64,000 bases of DNA from the NCBI GenBank assembly GCA_001683735.1, contig LUGG01000023.1:682001-746000 (forward strand), given 5' to 3'. The notes under the pieces were generated by a model. It was not told the origin of the DNA. It was given only the letters and a program-made list of their open reading frames with translations, and did no database searches. The position numbers were made by a program, and so were the translations under genes. Shown one piece after another: positions 56,768 through 64,000 of the stretch. The stretch comes from Grifola frondosa. Its lineage: Eukaryota > Basidiomycota > Agaricomycetes > Polyporales > Grifolaceae. Each line of letters begins with the position of its first letter. The first letter of the stretch is position 1.

Positions 56768-57499
56768 ATGGCCATCACCATGTCCTACACCTCTCCCTTC
56801 CTCCCACCTAACAAAAGGCAGCGACGCACTGCCACCTCCGTCCTCGCAGGCGACTTCGACACGCGTCTTGGACGCGACGTCCTCACCAGCCTACTTAACG
56901 GCGTTTCAACCACCAAACTTGCCGAGCAGGAAGCAGAGGAGAGAAGGACAAGGAAGAAGGAGCGCAAGGAGCGCGAAAGAGAGAGGCGACGCGCAAAGGC
57001 TGCGGTCAAAGCTGCGGAGAAGGCCCTTCCCCCAGTGGCCTCGACATCCAGTGCGGCATCCGCCCTAAATGTCGCGTCGAAGCACGTCACCCCCGTCCCT
57101 CGTGCATCCACCTCATCCTTCTGGCAGGCACGACCCACTATCCATATCGCGACGGCCTATCGGAACGTGTCTGTAACCCCTCCGCCCATGCCCTCACCAT
57201 CGCCGACTACACCCGGTCCCTCGATTTCATCAACGACATCGGCCACCTCATCCAAGCGGCCATTCACTCCAGATGATGACGAGGACATCACCGACCGCAA
57301 TCGCAGCGTTACCCCGGCTCCCAAACCGAGGAAGAAGCGACCGGCCGCTAGGAAAGGCTGGAAGGGCTGGGTTGAGGGTTCGCCTCCACCGTCGGAGAAG
57401 TTGATCAACCTCGACACGGTGACCGTGTTGCAGGAACGGAAGACGAGGAGCGGGAAGAACTTTGACGCCATCGGCGTTGGCAAAGAGGGTTGGGTTTAA
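56768..57499 (+). CDS. Basic, nuclear-looking protein of unknown function
   Basis: Single-exon frame, 243 residues; the start is the ATG at 56768. A disordered N-terminus with KRQRR, then a strongly charged predicted coiled coil (RRTRKKERKERERERRRA), a Ser/Thr/Pro-rich middle, an acidic DDDEDITDRNR patch, a basic KPRKKRPAARKGWKGW segment and the tail RTRSGKNFDAIGVGKEGWV. Several candidate nuclear-localisation clusters. The well-ordered tail suggests a conserved C-terminal motif, but I cannot assign a family. Confidence 0.6.
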   Translation: MAITMSYTSPFLPPNKRQRRTATSVLAGDFDTRLGRDVLTSLLNGVSTTKLAEQEAEERRTRKKERKERERERRRAKAAVKAAEKALPPVASTSSAASALNVASKHVTPVPRASTSSFWQARPTIHIATAYRNVSVTPPPMPSPSPTTPGPSISSTTSATSSKRPFTPDDDEDITDRNRSVTPAPKPRKKRPAARKGWKGWVEGSPPPSEKLINLDTVTVLQERKTRSGKNFDAIGVGKEGWV

Positions 57500-58327
57500 A
57501 CGGGTGCGCTCTTATCTTCCTTTTTTACGGTTCGATCATGCTGATTTTGATATCAGTTGAATGACACGGATGCTTGGGCTTTCTGGTCGTTTTTCCTTTC
57601 CTTTTTCTTTTGTGCATACGCCCACATTCCAACGGCGTCATTTATTGCTGCATCTCTCGGTGAACATCTTTACCTCTCCAATCGGGTTAGTCATCTACTG
57701 TATCTGTTTTCGTCCCGCCCATGTTATCGTTCCTTTCCGTCGGGTGTTCCCCTACTTGAGTTCCGTGTTTGTGATCGGATCTTGTATATGCAACTTGTTT
57801 CCTGCTCAACATGATGTGGTAGAGGGTTGGTGGAGGATAGATCTAGCTACTCCATGATTTTCAGGATTCATTGGAATGAAAATTGGTTTTTGTTGCTCCC
57901 GAATCATTGCTCCCGGTGAAGAAGGGCCACGGGCGCCTGAGCAGGCCACCGTCATCGACATGGACGTGGTAAACGAGAGCGAGCCCGATGTTATGAACGC
58001 TGGCGAGGATGATCGACCGTTAACGTTAACCGTGTCAGTGTTGCCGCTCGTCCCACCGTATCTCAAGTCCGCAGTTGCTCCGCCGCAGGCGTCCGATCAC
58101 CTGTTATACAGACGCGTGATCAGTTTCCGCGAACATTCACGGCGGTGGCTTTTTTCTTCCATCCGCTGCTCGCTCCCACCACGCCTTGTTCGCGCTCCAC
58201 ACACTTGTCTCGTAGGCCGTTCGATATCATCAAGCAATCAGGCCGGCGTGTTCGCAGTCGTGTGTTCTCTGGAAGGCCGTTGCTGTGCTGTGGGACGCGC
58301 CTGTCTTGTGCCAAGTGCTAAGGAGTC
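57500..58327. other. Intergenic stretch before MTG1
   Basis: 3' region of the preceding gene and MTG1 upstream sequence. Frames at 57876-58424 (plus) and 57806-58066 (minus) lack support. Confidence 0.5.
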
Positions 58328-60298
58328 ATGCTGCCACACATCCCGTTCCCTGCTCTGCCAGTGCCTCCATCATGGTTCCCGGGGCACATGCTTCAGTTCT
58401 CGCGCATGCTTCCGACCGTGCTAGCGAAGACGGACGTCGTGCTGGAGCTGCGGGACTCGCGCTTGCCGCTAACGAGCATCAATCGGAACTTTGAAGGTGC
58501 GTTTACATCCCGCTTCTCGGTCTAGTCATCTATGTAGCAAGTGCGTCATAATCTTCTGTGGAATAATGAGCGCGGAGCGTGGGTGTACACGTATGCTCGG
58601 GTGTCGTGTCCCTCGGCGGGTACGGAGCGCCATTGTTGGTCAGCTCGTTGGTGTCATGTCATGTATATTGGCTATGATGTATGCGTCTCAGATAGATGCG
58701 CATGTGGAAGGACGTTTGGATGCCGTATCATCCTCTGTTTCGCGATCATGAAGGCCACACTGAAGCTTCTCAGTTGCGCCGATAGTCTCGGATTTTATCA
58801 CGACTATTTTTACGGTCAAACCTTCTTGAAAAATTGCTCATCAACGTGTTTTCCCTCCCTCAGGTTCCCTCCAGAAGTGGAGAAAAGACCGAGGTCGGAT
58901 CAGCCTCTCTGATCCTTCTCTCGACCCCGCTATGTCCGCATCATTACCTCCTTCACCACCATCCAAAAATCCGCTCGTTTGCGAGCGAGTCGTCGTGTTT
59001 AACAAGCGCGACCTGGTTCCTGAGTGGGGCATCGAAGTGAGCTCTCATCTTGGCCGTCAATATCTACTATCAGGCTAACTTCTCCGTAGCCTTTCCAGAA
59101 GGCTATGGCCACGAAGTTCCCGGACCAAACGGTGTTCTTCGCTTCGTGGAACCGTCAACGCGACATAAAGGCCCTCAACGACCTGCTAGTCAGTATGTCT
59201 CGCATCTCGGCGGGACCCAGCCTCATTCTCACAATCATACATGCAGAAATAGCGAAGGACCATCCATACCAGCCGGAATTGAACGTGCTTGTGGTAGGCA
59301 TGCCAAACGTCGGCAAGTCAACACTCTTGAACGCACTGCGGAGCATCGGCATAGCTGGTCGTGAGTTCCCTTGATGACACGCGCATCCGCCGCTGTTCTA
59401 TCGGTAGACTGACGCTGGAGCTGTGCCCCCGGCATCGCAGCCACTCCCAAAGCACTCCGGACGTCTGCCAATCCGGGTATGACCCGGGTACTCTCCACCC
59501 GCCTCAAATTATCGGTCGACCCACTCGTGTATGCATTTGACTCCCCAGGCGTGATGCTACCCTTCCTAGGGAAGGGCGACAGGGGAGCGGAGAGGGGCGT
59601 CAAGCTAGCCTTAATAGGTTCGTAATTTTTTCAATTGTTCTGCTCGTATAACAAATATTAATTTGCGGACGTTTGTTCACCCGTATCCGGAAATAGCCGG
59701 CATCAAGGAAGGACTATATGATATAGAGGCGCTGGCCTCGTATCTACTATACCGCCTCAACGTCCTAGACCCCGTATGTGAGTGGTGGCAGTGCATCTCG
59801 CTGATTGATTGACTGATTGGCTGACCGCCCGCCGCAGCGCCCGCGTACCTGCGCATCCTCCCGCCTGACACGCCGCCGCTCTTGGACGTGGATGACTTCC
59901 TGACGGCCCTGGCGACTCGGCTGTGCATGCTGAAGAAGGGCGGTATTCCCGATCACGCGCGCGCGTCGGTGTGGTTTATTAACTGGTGGCGCGAAGAGGG
60001 CGGGTTCCTCTCCGCTTCCGCGCCCGCGCTACTTAGCGGGACGCAGACGCATCGCCGCGGCTGGGGATTCGACCTGGAGTGGAGCGTCGATGCTGCGGAG
60101 GCCGGCCGCTACGACCCGGCGCTGATCCAGAGCAAGATGGAGGAGTGTATCGAGGCGTTCGAGGCGGCTGCGATCGAGGAAGAGAAGGAGGGCGGCGGCG
60201 TCAGCTCCACGCAGGAGAAGAAGCGCGTGAGGGAGGAATTGCTCGCCAAACGGGCGGCGCGGACGCGCGCGAAGCTGGTGCGCATGGGACGGGGATAG
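58328..60298 (+). CDS. MTG1: Mitochondrial ribosome-assembly GTPase MTG1 (YlqF/RbgA family)
   Basis: Six exons splice cleanly. Exon 1 (58328-58496) gives PSWFPGHMLQFSRMLPTVL and LELRDSRLPLTSINRNF, the family N-terminus. The GTPase motifs are circularly permuted as expected: G4 VVFNKRDLVPEW first, then G1 VVGMPNVGKST (about 59290-59320), then G3 AFDSPGVMLP. The C-terminal part has the usual YLRILPP and a charged helical tail ending KLVRMGRG. Intron 1 (58497 to about 58862) is unusually long at about 366 nt; the others are 50-90 nt. MTG1 acts on the mitochondrial large subunit on the matrix side of the inner membrane. Confidence 0.93.
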
Positions 60299-61000
60299 TC
60301 TCCACCGGGTGGCATGGTATGCACCGGCATGCGTGTCTGTGGGATCCGACGGTGCATCTTTTGTTCAGGCCGGAGGCCTGTCCTAGGGATGCCCGTGTAG
60401 GACACCTGCGAGCGGTGGGCTTTCAGACCGTGTTTGATGCTCCACAAGGCTATTCGTACTGCGCGCTGCGTCTTCAACCTGGCAGGAAATCTCCAGCCCC
60501 TGATCGGCCATGTCTCGCCCTAATGGCGCGGTCGTCCTCTGGTTGAGCTTCCCCAAAATCATTTGTTGCAGCATCGCCATTGTCAGAATAGTCTAGAATT
60601 ATTTACCGGTAATAACCATGCTGCTGTGACTGCTTTTTTAGCAGGACCAAATTTTGCATGCGTTTACCCACTTCCACGCGCTCTCGCGTGAAAGTAGGAA
60701 TAATTGCTTCGGCCTCGCCTTTAACACTTGAAGACCATCAGTTGCGACACAGCTGTCACCGGGAACGCCGCAGCATCGCCGAATTGCGGTGACCTCGGGG
60801 GGTGACATCGTCCACAAGTCCTGTGCATTCAAGTGTTTCCTTCATGACATCAGCCCACTCGGCAGTTAGTTAAACCGACAAGAAACCGATCATGATATCT
60901 TTGAAACCATTAGAGACGAAACGACACTAGAGATACAGGTATTACATCCAACTAAAGTCTTACAATGCACCCCGCCATACCCACACCCGTCCACAAAGCC
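60299..61000. other. Convergent intergenic region
   Basis: Between the 3' ends of MTG1 and RPB11. No coding or RNA feature seen. Confidence 0.6.
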
Positions 61001-61557
61001 TCAGAAATCGAGGTAATCCCTGCCGTCTGGCCAATTTGTCCCCGCCGCCATGGCGGTGCCGTACGCGTCCTCCTGGACGCCGCCGTCGACGTCCTTGAAG
61101 GTGAACTCGCGCTTGAACTTCGTCTCCAGCGTGGCGATGGTGCCGATGAGCTTTGTGCAGGCTTCCTCGAGGATCGCAGCGGGGGTGATCGTCCCGTCGG
61201 TCTGGATCTTGATCAGGAAATAGGGCTGCAGTGGATGGGGGCTTTGTAGCCGGCGAAGAGGATCTGGGGCATGGACAGGATTGTCTGCGGGGCCGCCAGT
61301 TAGCACACGATGTGTGATGCGCGAATACTTGAATTCGACGTACGAGCGCAGGAGGTTCCCCAGCGTGTGGTCCTGTTTTACGATTTTAATGGTGGCGGCG
61401 TTTGGGATCTTTGTGTCCTCGATGACCTCAACTCTAAAAAGAGAAGGCACAGACGTGGTCTTCGTAAGGGTGGGGCTCGGACTCAAGACGAATAGGTCAC
61501 GCACGGCCGTTCGCCCTCCTCCAGGACATACAGCTCATATCGATTGGGGGCGTTCAT
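61001..61557 (-). CDS. RPB11: RNA polymerase II subunit RPB11 (two apparent frameshifts)
   Basis: Exon 1 starts at 61557 (MNAPNRYELYVLEEGERP) and donates at GTGCGT; the next exon has VEVIEDTKIPNAATIKIVKQ and DHTLGNLLRS, the hallmark of the alpha-like RPB11/RPC19 fold. After a second intron (acceptor at about 61285) come SMPQILFAGYKAP, HPLQPYFLIKIQTDG, ACTKLIGTIATLE and a tail ending DYLDF. As written, the frame fails twice: one base is missing at the 3' splice junction, and one in the G5 run 61237-61241 (C5 on the coding strand). The surrounding sequence is perfectly conserved in style, so errors in the sequence are more likely than a dead gene. RPB11 pairs with RPB3 in polymerase assembly. 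Confidence 0.9.
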
Positions 61558-62243
61558 ACTAGTCTACGCAGATGTATTGACGTTAATAGTGTGGAGTACA
61601 GCGACAGATATGTAAGAGTGGTGAGAAGGGAGTCATGTAAACCATGAAGGCCCTCATCGGCAACGCTCAGCAAGTGAGGTGTGTGATACGATCTAATCCT
61701 CTCCAGGCGGGCATCCCTGTGGAAACGTGCGAGCTCACCTGACAAACAATAGCACCTGTCCCAGAAGAATGTCAGCCGTTGGACTTTCGGGACGCAGGAA
61801 TGTAAGCGAAAGATCAGGACACATTTTGTGATCATCGTAGAATCATTGACAATAAATAGTGGTATACAGCCGGCATCATTTAAGCAACAAACAGTCGAAC
61901 ACTCACCGTAAAGTCAAGAGTTATGTCGATGTCGCGGTCGTGATCGTCGTTGAACAGAGTGCCACGGACGTCGCGATCGAAGAATTTACGGGCGTCTAAC
62001 CACACAGAGTCAAACAATCAGCCACAGCGTGATTCGCCAGATTTTCGAGCCAGTCTATAGCTCGCCATCCACCCTCCTCAAGGTATGTATGCTCAAATTC
62101 TTGACGTCCGGACGACTCCCACTGCATTCTACGGCTTGCTAGCTTTGCAATGCATGTCTTTCTGGGGGAAAATCCGGACTTTGTGATGCTGGATGCGGGC
62201 CTGGTGGTTTGGATGATACTGACGACGTTCCTCCCCGTAGAAA
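61558..62243. promoter_or_regulatory. Divergent promoter region RPB11 / RPL28
   Basis: The two genes are head to head. On the plus strand a GTATGT donor at about 62082, after CCACCCTCCTCAAG, and a CCCCGTAG acceptor just before the RPL28 ATG indicate a 5' UTR intron, common in ribosomal protein genes. A minus-strand open segment at 61910-61998 (FFDRDVRGTLFNDDHDRDID) is unexplained. Confidence 0.5.
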
Positions 62244-62856
62244 ATGCCCACCCGGAACTCCAAGACTCGCAAGCACCGCGGCCACGTATCGGCCGGTCAT
62301 GGTCGTGTAGGAAAGCACCGCAAGCACCCCGGAGGTCGTGGTCTCGCTGGTGGCCAGCACCACCACAGGTGCGTTTCTACATATCTCGGGAGCGGACAGA
62401 ACACGTGAACAGACTGTAATACGCGCGCAGAACCAACTTCGATAAGTACCATCCTGGTTACTTCGGTAAAGTTGGTATGCGCCATTTCCACTTGACGCGC
62501 AACTTGCAATGGCGTCCCATTATCAACGTCGACAAGCTGTGGACACTTGTGCCGGCGGAGGAGAAGCAGGGCTTGACGGCGAGTTCCGAAGTGGTGCCCG
62601 TAATTGACACCCTCAGCATGGTTACGGCAAGGTGTTGGGCAACGGACAGTGAGTTGCTCTTTTTTGGCAGTCGTGCGGAAAAGTCTCATGAGAATGTGAA
62701 GGCTGCCCAAGCTGCCATTCATTGTAAAAGCTCGGTTTGTCTCGGCGAAGGCAGAGTACGTCCCATCGTGTATCTTCATTTGTGTCTTCTCATGTTTGTT
62801 TGTCCCGTAGGGCGAAGATCAAGGAGGCGGGTGGTGTTGTCAAACTCATTGCGTAG
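62244..62856 (+). CDS. RPL28: 60S ribosomal protein uL15 (L28/L27a), one apparent frameshift
   Basis: Starts [20 protein letters not shown] at 62244. The first intron follows HHHR (GTGCGT...GCGCAG); exon 2 reads [20 protein letters not shown] and [20 protein letters not shown]. After DTLSM at 62620 one G is missing (ATGGTTACGG in place of ATGGGTTACGG); adding it restores [10 protein letters not shown], and the remaining introns join [18 protein letters not shown] to [14 protein letters not shown] and the stop at 62856. Full length is the usual ~148 residues. A core protein of the large subunit near the exit side. Confidence 0.93.
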
Positions 62857-63688
62857 TTCTGTATCTGCTTTCTCGTTTCTCTCTTCTGGCACCTTTTTGC
62901 ATCCATCACATGCGTATGACGACACTGCACGGCATTATATATGCAATACATGCTGTACCACCGTGATGTAAGAATATGTTATTCGCCTCTTGTACGAAAT
63001 TTCCTCAGGTGAGTTGCGATCAGCCACATATTGCTGCCTCTCCATTGGCCCCTCGGCGGTGGGTCGGTCACATCCGTGTACGGTAGTGCGCAGTTTGCGC
63101 AGACCTCGTGCAAGCAAGTGTGATAGCACATCTCACGTTGCGCAGCCAGCTACTGGAGCGGCAGATGTGCCGTCAATGTCATAGATGGACAGGACTCCGG
63201 ACAGTCGTGACGCCTGAATATTTGAATCTCACGTCTAGTTATGCTGCACGTTCATCAAATGAACCTGATTTCCTTGTCTCATTTCACCGCAAGAGTCTGA
63301 AAATGAACGTTGAGTGGTCATCGTAAATGCGACATATCTGTGCTGGTGTTTCAAATGTAGCCACTGAGTCAGGCTGAGGCACGCGGCCAACTCTATCATG
63401 ACAGCGGTAGCAGGGGATCTGGTTGGTGACAAATTAACGCCCATCTAAGATTAGCAGGGGCTGTATAGGGACCGCGGTCGAGTCGGCGACGAAAGTTCCC
63501 TTTATCTTCACACCGACCCCGACGAGGGGAATGGCATCTATATCAGCCTGGTGTAAGTCGACGAATTGTCGGATGACAGACTGGCTGACTCGCTGCGACC
63601 AGACAACCACCAATATTCTACTTGGAACAGGACCCGTCAGCTTCACCAAACACCATACCTCGCCCGTGTGGACACCAACGCCTCACGA
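62857..63688. other. Intergenic stretch
   Basis: RPL28 3' region and upstream of the last gene. No feature supported. Confidence 0.5.
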
Positions 63689-64000
63689 ATGGCCACCGAG
63701 ATGACCCAGCAGGCCGTCGTCATCGACATGGGCCATGCCACAGGCCAGGAGGTCGCTCACAAAGAGAAGAAGGCTGACACACTCTTTGGCCCTAATATTG
63801 GTATTGTCAGCGGCGGTCCTGAATGGACGGAGAGGGAGGAGAAAAGCGGAGACGAACTCACGCCTGAGATCGTCAAGAAATGGATCGCAAAGAGCAAGGA
63901 GGTGCGTTGACCTTTGTGGCATCTTGTCTCACTCAGTGTGCTGAGTATATGCGCAGAATAACTATTCTACCACCACCCTTCAGGCGTTGGTCAACCTCAA
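63689..64000 (+). CDS. 5' part of an unrecognised gene, cut by the window end
   Basis: Exon 1 (63689-63901) starts MATEMTQQAVVIDMGHATGQ and ends WIAKSKE at a GTGCGT donor; exon 2 begins at 63984 with ALVNL after CCCTTCAG. Soluble, charged, no recognised domain in the ~77 residues visible. Confidence 0.5.

Noticed and set aside
57876..58424. ORF upstream of MTG1 as a separate gene or MTG1 extension
   Set aside because: Composition and lack of splice continuity do not support it; MTG1 has a good start at 58328.

Overview
The window looks like nuclear DNA of an agaricomycete (mushroom-forming basidiomycete). Its host genes carry many short GT-AG introns of about 45-60 nt, and its transposons are of kinds usual there: Ty3/gypsy, Helitron and hAT. 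No rRNA, CRISPR or bacterial operon structure was seen. Genes were read by eye from translations; no database search was run.

Layout. 1-24.4 kb is a nested retrotransposon block. A plus-strand chromovirus-type Ty3/gypsy element (pol at 12-1617 and 20804-23370, probable 3' LTR 24055-24367) is split inside its RNase H domain by a giant minus-strand Ty3/gypsy element (1618-20799, 19.2 kb). The giant has ~2.02 kb LTRs of form TGT...ACA and a GCGC target duplication. It carries Gag, two tandem retropepsin-like domains, RT-RNase H-integrase, and an ORF inside the LTR itself. A GC-rich, intron-like 6 kb block of unknown origin (about 8.2-14.46 kb) sits between protease and RT. 24.6-25.5 kb holds an RRM mRNA-export adaptor gene. 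25.5-31.7 kb is gene-poor and holds a repeat pair with CpG-decay. 31.7-40.3 kb is an AT-rich Helitron (Rep and Pif1-like helicase, C-terminal ubiquitin-protease-like domain) preceded by a 48-bp minisatellite.

40.8-50.1 kb is mostly host DNA: an intact MFS transporter, a small membrane protein, a bHLH regulator and an intron-bearing tRNA-Thr(AGT). It is interrupted by an apparently intact hAT transposon (43958-47223) with 8-bp target duplications. 50.1-56.7 kb has no gene I can name. 56.7-64 kb is conserved host territory: a basic nuclear-looking protein, the mitochondrial ribosome-assembly GTPase MTG1, RNA polymerase II subunit RPB11, ribosomal protein uL15 (RPL28), and the first exons of an unrecognised gene.

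Caution for readers: one-base deletions, often in short homopolymers, recur in the transposons and also in RPB11 and RPL28, which should be essential. The two giant-element LTRs appear to differ only by indels. Many frameshifts here may therefore be consensus-sequence errors rather than biology.
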